64,000 nucleotides of DNA from assembly GCA_027886185.1 (NCBI GenBank), contig WOAB01000127.1:744001-808000 (forward strand), written 5' to 3'. The notes under the pieces were generated by a model. It ran no database searches, was not told where the DNA came from, and worked only from the letters and a program-made list of their open reading frames with translations. Of the stretch, positions 10,850 to 24,724 are shown one piece after another. The stretch is from Rheum nobile. Lineage: Eukaryota; Streptophyta; Magnoliopsida; Caryophyllales; Polygonaceae. Within the stretch, counting starts at the first letter, position 1, and each line of letters begins with the position of its first letter. Position numbers and translations under genes: made by a program.

Positions 10850-11086
10850 CAGTACATTGGATATCATTACATTACTAGAAAAAAAAGGATAGTTGCCAGT
10901 ACTCAAAAACTGATCGACCAACACTAGCATCACATCGTAATTTTATGGATCCTGCTCCTTCACGTGAAAAGCACAACCTTCATAGGCGCTATTTGCAACA
11001 CAATGGCATGACATTTTGCGTCGGTGCCAATCCTGTCAATGGCCAACAAAACGGTTACGCAACATTTTAATGCATATGATAAACAA
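10850..11086. other. Right flank of element A, no gene seen
   Basis: Short AT-rich interval. The word CATTACTAGAAAAAAAAGG near 10871 resembles the CACTACTAGAAAAA terminus of plant CACTA transposons, but no partner end was found. Confidence 0.4.
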
Positions 11087-13387
11087 CTAAGTTGTTTTTA
11101 CCGAGAAAAACATTTCTAGTGATATAAGGGTTTCCAACAATAACAAGCAATGATCTGGCACTATCATGGAAAAATTGAACCTCTTCGGGTTGCTCAGAAA
11201 TCCCAAACAGAAAGTCTTGTCATATTCGTCGTGTTTCTCGGTTGATCTGAAGGTTGACAGGATGATCCCTTCCCTTTCTTCACCCCGAAACTGCTCAACC
11301 CTGCCTATCTTAATATCAGTCATATGTAGAGACCTGAGAGCCTTCCCTATCTTCACTACTTGTTGTAGGAAAGGGGTAATAATCCCGATGTCGTACTAAG
11401 AGACATTCCTTTTTTGAGCTTCTGTATGCGCTCAACCACCTTGCTAACTTCAATCCTATTAAACCATGAAGGGCTGCCCTTTTTCCTCTCCAAGCCTTGG
11501 ATGCCATAGAACATTACATGGAAGTTCCCGTTGGGAAGCAGATCAGCCCAAGGTAAGGAAGATGTGTCACTTTCTTCTCGATATGGAATCAATGCTCCTC
11601 TATAAAACAGTCTTGAAGGAACAGAAAGAATTTCAGGGTGGCTCCGGTAATTCTTCACCAACATTGTGACATAATTGCGATCTCCTGATATGTAAACTTC
11701 AAAGTCCAACAACCTCTCCATAAAAAAACCTTACCAACCCATAAGCCTCAGCTTGCTTTGAATGAATATCATGGCCAAGTTGCTTGGGATCACCAGAAAG
11801 AACAATAATTGTGTTATTTTCGTTGAGGGTTGATATGGGGATCATTGTCTCTGGCTCTGAAGCTTGGCTTGCATCATCTAAGATGATGTGGGAGAAGTGG
11901 CCACGGTTAACCCCTTTAGCATAAAGGTAAGATGCACTCGTGCATGTCGTTATTATTATCCTGTAGCTACAGAGTGCATCTCGAGAAGGGCAAGTGAAGA
12001 AACCTTCATTGTAGGTACATAACCTCAACAATGCAGCGTTCATTTTTTCTAAGGGAAGACATGTGGCATTCAACCTAAAAATATCTTCCTCGCTAAGTTT
12101 CATCCCATCGCAAATGATTTTCTCTAATATGTGATCTTCCGCGCAATTTGAAGAAGCACATACCAGTATTTGAGAATTCCGTCTAGTTTTATATAGTTGG
12201 AGGATCACCTCCACCAGTGTTTTTATCTTTCTTGTTCCCGGGGGTCCATAAATCACATAAGAAGCTCCTCCTCTACACCCTAAAATTAAGCAAACAACAC
12301 TTTTATGCTCCTCGTTAAGAAGACATGAGATAGGCATAAGATTGTTTGTTGTAATCCTCCACTTTCCATGATACTCATGGGGAAAGAGGAACTTTCGTGT
12401 AATGCCTCTGCAAATAGAATGGCTTGACGAAGCCTACTGAAACTTTCCCCGTTGTACACAAAACAGATTTCATACAAATTGCTATCTATGTGCCTTTGGT
12501 AAAATCCATCATGAAATTGCAATAATACTTCATCAGCCTCAACACGGTGGATCCAGCCTTGTTAAAACAACATTGGCAAGATCAACATGAGAAAACAACA
12601 TTGGCAACGATAATTCGTGCAATTGTGACAAAAAATATGAACTTCTATGACAAAAATGTTAACACCATTGACATGAAGTAAAAAATTACCTTAATCTAGT
12701 TTATCACACATACCTGATCAAGAGAATATTCCCCATAAACATTTACCACATCTCTACGGACAAGTGAGGGCCTTCTTTCAGCAAGTCCTGGCCCTTTAAG
12801 TGCTAAAGAGTCAAAATCCTTTTGTCTCAAAGTAAAAGACTTCATATTATAAGCTTTTACGTAGTCCTGTAAACAAATATAAAATAAGAATCATTCAACA
12901 AGTTGGTACTACGAGAGAACCATGCCATCTAGTTATCCCCTCAGTCCCCCACCCCCATACAGAGAAAATATAACAATTACCATAATGAGAAGTTCCTCCA
13001 TCCCTAACAACGCATTGAAATACTCAGGTTACCATGTGGCCTCAACGTTTGTTCCTCCATAGAAAATGAACCCATAAAATCTTCCTCGGGTATGTCATCT
13101 GGCTGACTAGATGGAGGTTTCATCAGTGACAAAACGAATGAATCTTCGGGATTTGAAGCATAAATGTTCACACCCCAAAGTACCACATTTTCTGAAGTGG
13201 TGTTTTCTATGGTGAATGACGCCGCGGCAACCTCGTTGACAAGAACCAATTGAGGTTTTCCTCCAGCAAATGGAAACGACATAGAGACAATGACAGGACC
13301 CTCCTCAGTAGGAGTGGAAGTAGTGACTAGGGGGAACATCCATGAAGCCAACCTCTCCCTTGTCTCCAATGGTGGAGTATTCATCAC
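11087..13387 (-). pseudogene. SDE3/MOV10-like RNA helicase pseudogene
   Basis: Minus-strand blocks in helicase order match the plant SDE3 family, superfamily-1 RNA helicases of RNA silencing. The N-terminal block (12981-13387) holds IYASNPEDSFVLSLM. A middle block (12714-12866) holds GPGLAERRPSLV. The next (about 12286-12557) begins WIHRVEADEV. The core (11699-12337) has Walker A GPPGTRKIKT and Walker B DDAS, where GPPGTGKT and DEAG-like motifs are expected. C-terminal blocks (11356-11721, 11087-11356) hold FYGIQG, SWFNRIE and FCLGFLSNPKRFN. Introns with GT/AG borders survive (for example 12867-12980), so it is not a processed copy. Frames change near 12345, 11715, 11375 and 11165, and a stretch after the N-terminal block is missing. 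Altered ATPase motifs and frameshifts make it non-functional as a helicase. Confidence 0.85.
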
Positions 13388-13658
13388 CCATACCTATTTG
13401 ACACTCAATTAAAATCCAACAGCAGTTTGTGAGTCCACAAGCAAAGAACCCAACCAGACGAGCTGCTCTAAGGAGATGAAAGAGATGAAGACTCGAAGGA
13501 GATGGGTGAGATGAAGTGAAACAAAGAGAGAGTAGGAGTGCAAGCATGTAGAAAAAAATACTCAAACAAGAGACACTCGAAGGAGATGGGTGAGATGAAG
13601 TGTAATTAATATCTCTGTAATTAAGATCTCTGTAAAGTAAAATAGTCAAAGAAGCAGA

Positions 13659-13663
<5 letters not shown>

Positions 13664-13742
<79 letters not shown>
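13664..13742. repeat. (GA)n microsatellite, about 79 bp
   Basis: An uninterrupted GA dinucleotide run just upstream of the helicase relic on its coding strand. The Ser-Leu frames 13305-13748 and 13621-13803 are artefacts of this repeat. Confidence 0.98.
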
Positions 13743-13744
<2 letters not shown>

Positions 13745-16307
13745 GCAATTAAGACATGGAGCATTTTGTCAAAATAGCGGTCAAATCTATTAAATATGTA
13801 CATACATCGAGCATTCTGAATACGGTCAAAATTGTCAGTGGTACAGTATCAATTTGTCAAAATAGTGAGAAAGAAATGACAACACTACTTTAAGATGTCA
13901 TGCGTCCAAGTAAATATAAGAGAATTTAGGGATTGTGAGTAGAAGTATTCAGCCAGATGTCACGCACCTACAATTTAAGTGGCAAGCATTATCATGTAAT
14001 ATGGTAGAATGCAAATTATGTACAGACATGGAGCATTCTTCATGTAATATCTGGAAATTGACAATAAATTTTGGCATTTAATACTATCAACCTTAAAGTG
14101 TAGTGTTGATTTTTGCATTTAAACTTTAAACTTTAATGTCACATTACATACTAAAGTTTGTATTTAAACTTTAATGTGACATTACATACTAAAGCTTACT
14201 GTTGATTTTTGGGTGTTGAAATCACTATCAGTAGAGGAAGATGTGAAATTTTTATTCGTAGTTTTGCTTATTATTCGTAAGTATGACATTTGTTTTCCTA
14301 AGGCCGACATTAGTTTTCGATAATAGTAGAAACAACCAAGTATGACGTAGTAAGTTTTGTCGCTTGTGAATCTTTAGTTTTACATTATTTTGGCTCAAAT
14401 TTTGTTTAACCTGGAAATAATTTTGTTTTACTTAAATCTAAATCAATTTGTGTACTTTCGAAACCTATACAAGGAAAGAGGAATAACTACCAGTTCATCG
14501 GCATAAATTTGAAATGCTGAGTTCATCAATTCAAGATAATTGTGAAATGTTCACTTCATGATAAAAAGAATTTAGAACATGGAGGTTCAACAGTTCAATA
14601 GTCCGTCGACATTCTTCTTTCAATTCAACAGTTCATCGGCGGTACAGTTCAACAATCAGATGGGAGGGAGATGAGGTATGGATTTTCTTACAACTCATGG
14701 CGGGAGAATCACTACCAGTTCATCGGAATCACTACCAGTTCATCGGCGGGAGAATGTCCAGATGGAGGCTTGGAGAATGGGCGGGAAAATGGGAGGGAGA
14801 TGGGCGGGATAGACTACAGTAAAATGAGAGAATTTTGGGGGTTTTGGAGGGAAATAATATATAATGATATTTGTGTACTTGTTTTCTTTTTCTTTTCTCC
14901 AATTTTATTGCTTTTATTTACTTTTTGAATTAAAATAAAAAATTTATTATTTTGCAAAAATACACCAAATGGTATATATATGAAAAAAAAATACAAGCAT
15001 CTATTTTTGCAAGTTACATACCTATTTAGCGTATCCATGCAAATCCGTGTATAAACAAATGAAAAGAAGGTCAAGCATCGTTCCAAATGATGCTTCAATT
15101 CAAGTGGGAAAGGATTGTTAATCAAGCGATCCTAGGGTCCAAAATTTTCTTACAAAAAATTAATTTGCAGTTTTATATATTAAAAAAATATTATAAAAAA
15201 TACCATAATATTAGATGCATTTTTGTCTACCCATAAATACCTATATTAAGTATATTTTGATAGGTTTTATTTTTTTATGCATTTTGTATATTATTAAGTC
15301 CAAATATATCAAAATATGTATGTCGATTCTTTATATCAAATTGTCTTGAAAGTAAAATGAATTTTGACCAAATTTGATATCAAAATGTTGTTATTAAGGT
15401 TTTTTAATATTTTTTATATTTCCGTAATTTGTTATTTTATTATTCTTTCTTTATTTTAAATCAATAATGTAAAAAAACACTTGTATTGAAATATGTTTAA
15501 GAGGGGCATGTTGGTAACTTGCATGTAAAGGGTATGTTTGTAATTTCGTCTAAAGGTTATACTTGTAATTTAATGTGGAAGAAAAAGATGATTTTTGGGA
15601 TCATTGAGGATTTATTGATAAAATGGTAGAAATTGGTATATGATCTTTAAAGAGAGAACTTAAAAAAATAATGATAATTTTTAGTTTTTGGGATCCTTAA
15701 AACATCTCTTAACGAACGACCTCTTATAAATCTATATACATATACTAAAGTCACAATTATTTCTCCTATGTGTCACTCTCTGAAGTATGCCATATCATAA
15801 AAAAATATACATTTACCTATTTACTCTTCTATTATTGTACAATTTACTACCTATACAAATTTTCTTAATTACAAACCAATATCTCCCATATCATATAATA
15901 AAAATATAAATATATAACTTTTATTTAAACATATCCAAACTTTTAATTATTTTCATTTCCTTATTTACCAACTAAATATCTCCCATTACATATAATAATA
16001 GATTATCTTCCTAAAGAGATATTTGAAGTATTAACTATGTTTATTATATTGAAAATAATAATTTAATATAACATTGTATTATAAAATTTCCTTATTTAAT
16101 ATTATTTTATGTTTAATTGATGAACGAAAATGTTTTTTAACCAAAATCAACTTTGGGATATGTTTAAAGATACAAAACCCGATTTATTATATAGATATCA
16201 AAGTTAACTTATTCCATGTATATAGATACTCTAAAGCTTCCAACCAATTGATGATCAAAATTTTATATTTTATTTTTACCAAAATTAACTCATAATATGT
16301 ATATAGA
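13743..16307. other. AT-rich spacer without recognised gene
   Basis: No credible coding region. Visible structure includes two copies of a roughly 40-bp unit around TTTAAACTTTAATGT at 14120-14200, and repeated CAGTTCATCGGCGG words at 14480-14770, two of them in tandem as ACTACCAGTTCATCGG. A G-rich stretch (14750-14850) contains GGGCGGGAAAATG, an E2F-site-like word. From 14930 to 16300 the sequence is very AT-rich and featureless. Confidence 0.5.
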
Positions 16308-19181
16308 TGTAACACCCTCGACTTATGTCGGTAGTGCCACACGTCAGTGACCTCAGAATTTACAATTGAAAGTTACCTTAGGCTTTAATTTGAACAATTT
16401 ATGTTTAAATACATTGCTAATAAAGAATAATAAACAACGGAAGGCTTGTGAAATGAATTCTAAATCTTTTATTAAAATTTTCTCTCGTAAATTGAAAAGA
16501 CTAGTTTTACAAAACAAAATGAAATTACAGCGGAAGACTTATATAAACCCTATTACATTTATTAAGAAGATTAAATCAATACTAAACAACTTCAATTTCT
16601 TATTTCAAGATAGTCTAAGGCAAACAACTGATGTGCCGTATGGGACGGATGACACCAGCCAACCATACAAGGAAAAAGAACGGTTGGTTAGTCTAATGAA
16701 AGATTGTGCAAGGGTATTTATGTGAGGTTCTACATAGTCGTATATAGTTACTACCCTTGTTTCTCGAATAATACTCGGTAAATGGTATATAACTAATATA
16801 CTTTTACTGAAACATAGAAAGAGACATGATTCAAGAAAAGACTCCAATGAAATTGAGTCTTATGGGAATTATATGTATTTTTTGAAAAATTGTAAATTAT
16901 CACAATAAGATTTAAAAAACGACTCATTTGATTGTTTGGGTCCTCAACCAACATCACCGCATAATGTGAACTCATATTGGAAAAGGAACTTACTTTAGAT
17001 AAGAGCCCGAGCGGTTTCCATGTTGTACTTCTCGCCCGAAGTTATATTAATTATGGGCATAAAAGCACTTATCTTATTTAATTCCAAAACGTACATTTAC
17101 GTTAAAGCTTTTAATCCACATCATCTCAATACAAGAATATCATGGGACGAATCACGAATAACGGCGCTAGTTATGTGCATCACCACTTATATTCGAATAA
17201 GGGTAGGTCATGACCAAAAGTATTAGGGTAATAATCCTCCTAATATCTAATTATAACGAAACGGCTAAACCTCGTGAGGTATATAGTGTTCCTACGAATA
17301 CTTGTGCTAACTAAACATACAAATCCACACCAAAGTCCAACTAGCACCCAATAATAATAATAACATGTATATAAAGGTCATCACTAGCAATATTTACAAC
17401 ATAGTATATAATTCATATTTTTCAACACCATTATAACACACAAGTTTCCAAACACAAAATAGAAATATTTATCCCAACTTAATTAAAACAATTAATTAAT
17501 TGTCAATTAAGTTAAATATGGATTAAATTCAAGAGCAAACCACCACTTGCCATAAGTCGTTTTATCGGACAACGATGTTCGAGAGTAGATCGATTATAGT
17601 CGATGAAATGGATTTCTGATTCGTTTCTGTTTCCTATAGCGATTCTGAGACGTACCCAATTCACACAAAATAAATTCTAAATGGATAATTTATTTCAAAA
17701 CGGAATATTGAATGAGGTCCATATTGATTAGTATTTAAATTAATTTAAACTGAATAAATCCATTGTCAAAAATAACTTAAATATATTCGATTATTTGCGC
17801 GACACAATTAATCCTCTAACCACATGTCCTAACAACCTTCATATAAATTAATTAATTAGTTAATTAATTTATAGCCTCTAATAACCAATTTTGATTATAT
17901 ACATTTTATAGTTTTAAAATGATGAAGATTTTCCTAATCAAAATATTATACAAATAGAATGATTAATTTTAATACTACTTATATTAATCTTATGTTATTA
18001 AGCTAAGCTAATTTATCTTAATTAATATAAATTAATATAATTAATTATAAGAATAAAAATTGCAAACAACCCCTTTACCGCAAAAACAGACTGCACGAGG
18101 AGCAATTTTCGCAAGGCTTGTTCGGTGACCAAACGATGACAAAACGGGACGAGTCCGGTGGCATCAGAGTCGGAGGTGGTCCATGGTGGCCGAAAAGTGC
18201 TGATGAACAGAGGGTGTCGCATCAGTTTTTGAGAAAACGCTTAGATCGAGCCTACTTTGAGCAGCTCGTTAGTGGCTCAAACGATGTCCAAATCGAGCAA
18301 GGCCGTGGGCTATGGACTCGTGGCATTGCAAGCTATCTCCAGATGTGGTTGGTTGTGGAAGTGCTCAATAAATGGAGCCGAAAAACACCGTTCATAGATG
18401 CCAACGAAAATAGAGGAGACAAGTTGATCGGTTTTTGGATGAATTAAAAACCTAAATTGCATCGAATTGGCTCGTATTTATAGGGTTAATGTAGCTTTGA
18501 CTGTCCTCGACAATACCCTGCAAAAATTGCCTCCCAATTCATCCAGATGACAACGAATTTTGAAAAAATCAATTCGACCGGTTAATTGATGGAGGGGTTT
18601 AATGCACAAAATCCTCCTCTTCAATGCCCATGGAGCAATTGAAGCAAACGAGTAAAAAATCAGACGAAATTGGCCATGGAGATGAACCTTTGAATGGTTG
18701 TACGTTCTTTTGGCTGAAGGCTGAAGAATTAGGGCCTTTTTGCAATCGTGGCCACGCATTTCTAGCTAAATTATAAAATTTTGCCCAACGTTTTAACCTA
18801 TGGAAAAAATACCCCTATTTTAAAATTATAAAAATTATCCAAACTTATTTATAATATTATCCTAAGTTTGTATATTAATTTTAACCCAAATTTAAGATGA
18901 AATGAAAATTAAATTAGCTTAAACTTAAGCTTAAGTCACATTCTCTCATAAACTTAACCATATTTAAATTTTAATTAACATTTTGTTAATAAATATTTTA
19001 TGTTAAATTGATAAGTTTATTTACATTAAAACTAAAGTAATGTTTATAAATAAATTTAAATAAGTCATGACTTTAAGTTGATTAATTTATTTGCACTTGG
19101 AATAAGGTAATAAATATCATATTCTTTATCAAAAAAAAATTATTACACTAATACTCTTATGTAGAAATGAGGGTTATTACA
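16308..19181 (-). repeat. Element B 3' LTR (about 2.87 kb)
   Basis: Plus-strand reading TGTAACACCCTCG...GGTTATTACA. It aligns, with many small differences, to 20903-24931. Frames inside (16366-16725, 18118-18447) are short and shared only partly with the other LTR, so they look non-coding. Confidence 0.88.
18475..18482 (-). promoter_or_regulatory. Element B 3' LTR TATA box
   Basis: Minus strand TATAAATA in a shared context (TATAAATACGAGCC), also present in the other LTR at 24717-24724. It is a candidate core promoter for element B. Confidence 0.6.
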
Positions 19182-20886
19182 ATACTACCCCCTTAAAAAT
19201 AGTTTCGGCCCCAAAACTAGCATTATCAATATAGAAATACGAGTTCTCACGTAGATCTCATTACTTGAGGTTAAAATCCTTAAATGATTCAGTCATCAAA
19301 ACTAATCACAAAATAATTGAATCGTTTCCTCAATCATGACATTTCCTCTTATATGTCATATCTATTTATTACCCCAAGCAACAACTCACAAGCTATCCAC
19401 AAGATTGTGACTACCTTAATTAGAGTATCCATAGTCCACAAAATCTTCTTAAAGAACTTAATATCCTCAAGCAAAAGAACACAACATTTCTCTTCTCATG
19501 TCTTTCTATGATCGAATCCCAAAGTACACATAACTCCCTTATAACTCAAATATCAAATCTTAGTATCTCCCAAATATTATATCACCTTATTCCTTAAAGC
19601 ATAACTCACTGATTTCCTTAATTCCTCCCAATAAGAATCACATAACACATTATTCCTATTTTCCTCGAAATACGACTTCATAATTGTTTAATTGCCTTCA
19701 ATTTATTTACCCAAAACGTGTCATAAGATCACCTTAGTAGACATAGAACACTTTTTCATCAAGTTTAGTTCATGCAATCCATAAATTTACGTTATCCAAC
19801 ACTTTTAATCCACATAAATCAAAACAACCTTTTACCAACTGAGTTTGTTATTCACTCATATATCCTTTAGCACTTAATTGCCCTCACACAATTTATTATC
19901 CCAATTTAAGCAAACCATTTGTCCAACCAAAATGTACTATTTACCTAGGACTAAATCCCTTAATACTCCTCATATCATTATATCATTTTCTTAAGAAAGA
20001 CTTATAATGTCACCTTAAATAGGTTTCCCAAATAATAATTTCATACACTTAGCTATTCTAAAAGTTTTAAACCACTAGTCTCACAACAGACACACTCGCT
20101 TATAATCACCATAATTATAACATTTTAATTATAATGTTTAACTCAAAGATCGTATTATAGTACGAACATTTAAGAGAAAACCAACTCCTTATGAAATACT
20201 TCTCTTATTCAAATCTTAAGACTAAGCATCTTTAAGCTTTTTACTATTCGACACACAGAATTTTAACACAACCATTGCTCGGTGTATGCTACGGAAAATA
20301 AAACTCCATATAAAGCATTATAAGTCAAACTCATGAGACAACCCTCATTCACTCGAAGGAGAAATAACACCATTATCCAACTTGACATTATTTTAAGAAT
20401 AGAAAGAAACTCCTATGAATGGATCTCGGGAATCGTAATTGGCTCGAAGCTTGCAGAAAAAAATAGAAACACACTTCCAAATCTTATAAATCACACTTTA
20501 TATCAACTATTCACACCACTTTTGCTTTATAAAACAAATTATTTATACGGTTATTTACTTTATAAATAAATTTAACAACATTATCCTTTTAAAATTCACA
20601 ACCATATTCAAAACTACACTTTGAAATCATTAAATGAATATAAAATTACTCTTTAAGTACTATTACCATATAAAACAAATATTATAACGAATATAAGATT
20701 CTTTATCACTAAACCACAAATATTATTATTTCTAAACTTTAAACTATTTTCAAAACCTTAGAATCAAATGCCTTAAAGTTGTCAAGATTTTTTTACAAAT
20801 ATATATATATACATCAAATAAAATAGTTTGAAAATAATTTAAAAAACTCTCAAACCTAACAATAGGCCAAGAATCTTGACACCATA
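19182..20886 (-). other. Element B internal region, non-coding
   Basis: AT-rich, with stops in all frames on both strands; the longest frame, 20333-20569, has no recognised domain. No gag, protease, integrase or reverse transcriptase motif was seen. Confidence 0.7.
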
Positions 20887-20898
20887 GCTCTGATACCA
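20887..20898 (-). promoter_or_regulatory. Element B primer-binding site, initiator tRNA-Met type
   Basis: The plus strand reads GCTCTGATACCA, so the minus strand is TGGTATCAGAGC, complementary to the 3' end of plant initiator tRNA-Met. It lies 4 nt inside the 5' LTR boundary at 20903. Confidence 0.9.
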
Positions 20899-21110
20899 TA
20901 ACTGTAACACCTCAAACTTATGTCGATAGTGCCATACGCCAGTAACATCAGACTTTACAGTCGAAAGTCACCCTAGGCTTTAATCTGAACAATTATGTTT
21001 AAATACATTGATAATAAAGAATAATAAACCATGAAAGACTTGTAAAATGAATACTCGATCTTTTCATAAATTTTTCTCTCGTAAATTGTAAATGTTAGTT
21101 TTACAAAACT

Positions 21111-22641
21111 AGAGTAGGGTTCAAGTGCATAATGATCTTAGGTTGTAAAATAAGGAGTAATTAGGCCATAAGATCTAAGAGATGGATGGATAAGATTGGA
21201 GTGACAAAATTATAAATATTATTATTTTCATAATATTTTTTATTAAAAGATTTTTTTATCAAAATTAATTTTATTTTTTTTGATTTTTTTCCCCCAAAAA
21301 TAAATTTTGTCCCAATTTTTTTTTCTTCCAAATTTATTATTTTTTTCGTATTTTGTTTAAAAAATATTTTATTTAATTATATTGTATATAAAATGCATAA
21401 ATAAGCACCAAAAGTGCATCTATAATGAATTCAAAGTGCATATATAAGCATATTTTTAATGCTCACATACAGTGCATCTTTAATATGATAAAGTGCAGGT
21501 TGTAATATGTAAATGTGCATGTTTAACATGTATATTAAAAGTGCAAATTTTAGCTAGTGTATATTTATTATATTAAAAGTGCATATGTTAGTATGTTAAA
21601 GTGCATATTTATCATGTTAAAGTGCATATGTAATTATGTTAAAGTGGATGCTCAATATTCCAAGTTAAGTGCATGCAAGGGCGGACGCAGGATTGTAGTC
21701 CAGTGAGGGCTAAAATCTTGAAGAGTAAAATATTATCGTCTACCTTACACAAAACCCTAAACCGTAATTTTTATTTCTACCATCTATTTTACACAAATAA
21801 TCTCAATTTCAAACAACAAACTCTATATCCAAACTTCAAATGAAATTTTACTCAAAATTGACCAAAAATTACACAAATTAAAAAATTTCATCATTACAGA
21901 CTACTTTCACTGCGTAATCTCAACAAATTTGTATAAAAATTAATTTGTAAAATTTACAAATCCGTAAACCCTAAATTTTGAAAGTTTTAACACAAATAAG
22001 GATAAGTATAGTGAAAATATTACATATCTTATTGAAAAATTGTGTGCAAATTTGGATAAATTTTAGTATTTTTGAGAATTATACATAATAAATCCTATGT
22101 AAAAAATATTTTTAAAATTGGAAAACTACAAAATTTAGTTTGAAATTTTTGAAGAAATATTTTGGGAATTTTTTTTAAAAAAACTTTGGGTGAGGGAAAA
22201 GAAATCCCGTATAAATTTTAAAAAAAATATATATTTTTTTTCTTCAAAATTCCAGTGGGGCTACAGCCCCCAGTGGGCCCTACCTGCGTCCGCCCCTAAG
22301 TGCATGCATGTGTAAGTATATTAAAGTGCACGAGTATTATGTTAAAGTGCATGATTAAAATGCTAAAGTGCATGATACTAATTTTTTCATGAAACAATAA
22401 AAATATTTTTGGGGAAAAAAGTTAATTTTCGAGAAAAAATAAAATTCCGGAAAACAAATTCTGCTAATTTCGGAAATTATTTTTAAAAATAAAAATAAAA
22501 AAATAAAAAAAATAAAAAAAGTTTTATTTACAAGTTTGTCACTTCGTGTGTTTTAATCCTAACTCTTCATTTCTACAATCTAATGGCTAAGATTAATTCT
22601 CATTTTACACCCTAAACAATCTCCTCATATGATTCTTACTC
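21111..22641. mobile_element. MULE-like non-autonomous DNA transposon in the B LTR
   Basis: Flanked by the 9-bp duplication TACAAAACT (21102-21110 and 22642-22650), a length typical of Mutator-like elements; the uninterrupted B LTR shows the empty site. The ends form a long imperfect inverted repeat of roughly 100 bp, starting GAGTAGGGTTC on the left and GAGTAAGAATC on the right when reversed. There is no transposase. The interior has degenerate repeats of AAAGTGCATATGTTA (about 20-bp period, 21400-21660 and 22300-22380) and a second TIR element. Confidence 0.75.
21678..22296. mobile_element. Small TIR transposon nested in the MULE
   Basis: A perfect 13-bp terminal inverted repeat GGGCGGACGCAGG (21679-21691) and its complement (22283-22295) bound about 620 bp of AT-rich non-coding DNA. 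Subterminal inverted words AGTCCAGTGAGGGCT and AGTGGGGCTACAGCCC add to the match. Flanking copies of TAAGTGCATGCA (21666-21677, 22297-22308) may be a target duplication, but the host repeat is made of similar words. The GGGCGGA end resembles plant hAT-like families; superfamily is uncertain. Confidence 0.75.
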
Positions 22642-24716
22642 TACAAAACTATATGAAATTACAGCGGAAGACTTAAATAAACCATATTACATTTATTAAG
22701 AAGATTAAATCAATACTAAACAACTTCAAAATATTACTTTAAAACACAAACTTCAACTGCAAGCCTTCGTCGATCTTGGATTTGTTACTTCAAGATAGTT
22801 TGAGGCCAACAACTGATGTGTCGTATGGGACGGATGATACCAGCCAACCATGCAAGGAAAATGAACGGTTGGTTAGTCTAATGAAAGACTGTGCAAGTGT
22901 ATTTATGTGAGGTTCTGTGTAGTCATATATAGTTACTACCTTTGTTTCTTGAATAATACTCAATAAACATTATATAACTAATATACTTCTACTGAAACAT
23001 AGAAAGAAACATGATTCAAGAGAAGACTCCAAAGAAATTGAGTATTATGGGATTTATATGTATTTTTTGGGATCATTTAAAATTATCACAACAAGATTTT
23101 AAAAACGACTCCTTTGACTAATGCCTATTTGGGTCCTCAACGAACCTCACCGCATAATATGAATTCAGATTGGAAAGGGGACTTACTTTAGACACGAGCC
23201 CGAGCGGTTTCCATGTTGTACTTCTCGCCCCAATTATATTAATTATATGCATAAAAGAACTTATCTTATTTAATTCCAAAACATGTATTTACGTTAAAGC
23301 TTTTAATCTACGTCATCTCGATACGAGAATATCTTGGGACGAATCCCGAATAACGACACTAGCTAAGTGCACTACCACTTTCGAATAAGGGTAGGTCATG
23401 ACCAAAAGTATTAGGGCAATAATCCTCCTAATACCAAGTTATAAAGAAATAGCTAAACCTCGCGAGGTATATAGCATTCCTACGAATACTCGTGCTAACT
23501 AAGCATGCAAATTCACACCAAAGTCCAACTATCACCCTATTAAAATAATAATATATATAAGGGTCATCACTAGCAATAAATACAATTTGGTATATAATTC
23601 ATATTTTTCCACAGCCTTATACCACACAAGTGCCCAAACACAAAATAGAAATATTTATCCGAACTTAATTAAAACAATTAATTAATTATCAATTAAGGAA
23701 AATATGGAATAAATGCAAGAGCAAACCGCTACTTGACATATGTCGTTTTGTCAGAAAACGACGTGTCGACGTTTGAGAGAAGACCGATTCCAGTCGACGA
23801 AATGGCCTGATTCGTTTCCGTTTCCTTTAGCGATTCGGAGAGTACCCAATTCACACAAAATAAATTATAATTAGATAATTTATTTCAAAACGGAAAATTG
23901 AATGAGGTCTCAGGTCTATGCTGATTTGTATTTAAATTGATCAAAATCGAATAAATCAATCGTCAAAATTAACTTAATTATAGTAGAGTATTTGCACGAC
24001 ACAATTAATCCTCTAACCACATGTTCTAACAACCTTAAAACAAATTAATTAATTAATTTACAGCTTCTAATAACTAATTTTGATTATATACATTATATAG
24101 TTTTAAAATGCTAATATTATGATTTTCCTTATCAAAATATTTCACAAATAATATGATTAATTTTAATACTACTTATATTGATCTTATATTAATTTAGCTA
24201 AGCTAATTTATATTAATTAAATTAAATTGTTCAAATTAAAAATAAGAATAAAAATCGCAAACAACTCATTTACCACAAAAATAGACTGCATGAGGAGCAG
24301 TTTTCGCAAGGCTCGTCCGGGGACCAAATGACGACGAAACAGAACGAGGCTGGTGACATTGGATTATTTTCAACGCGTAATTTCCCTATCACTTGAAATC
24401 GGAGTCGGAGGTGGTCCGTGGTGGCCGAAAAGTGTTGATGAACAGAGGGTGTCACATCACTTTTCCAAAAAACGCTTAGATCGAGCCTAATTGAGCGGCT
24501 CATTGGTGGCTCAAACGACGTCCAAATCAAGCAAGGCCAGAGGATATGGACTCTGTGGCATTTCAAGCTATCTCCAGATGTGGTAGGTTGTGGAGGAGCA
24601 CGAGAAATGAAGCCGGAAATCGCCGTTTACAGAGGCCAACGAAAATAGAGGAGACAAGTTGATATTCGATCGGTTTTTGGATGAATTGGATGCCTAAATC
24701 GCATCGAATTGGTTCG

Positions 24717-24724
24717 TATTTATA
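24717..24724 (-). promoter_or_regulatory. Element B 5' LTR TATA box
   Basis: Minus strand TATAAATA, conserved with 18475-18482. This LTR would drive transcription of B toward lower coordinates. Confidence 0.6.

Noticed and set aside
13305..13803. Ser-Leu repeat proteins on the minus strand
   Set aside because: Pure translation of the (GA)n microsatellite.
18118..18447. 109-codon ORF in element B LTR
   Set aside because: Runs against the element's transcription direction and is not kept open in the other LTR.
21400..22380. GTGCAT repeats as a CRISPR-like array
   Set aside because: Units are degenerate, adjacent and lack unique spacers; context is a plant transposon.
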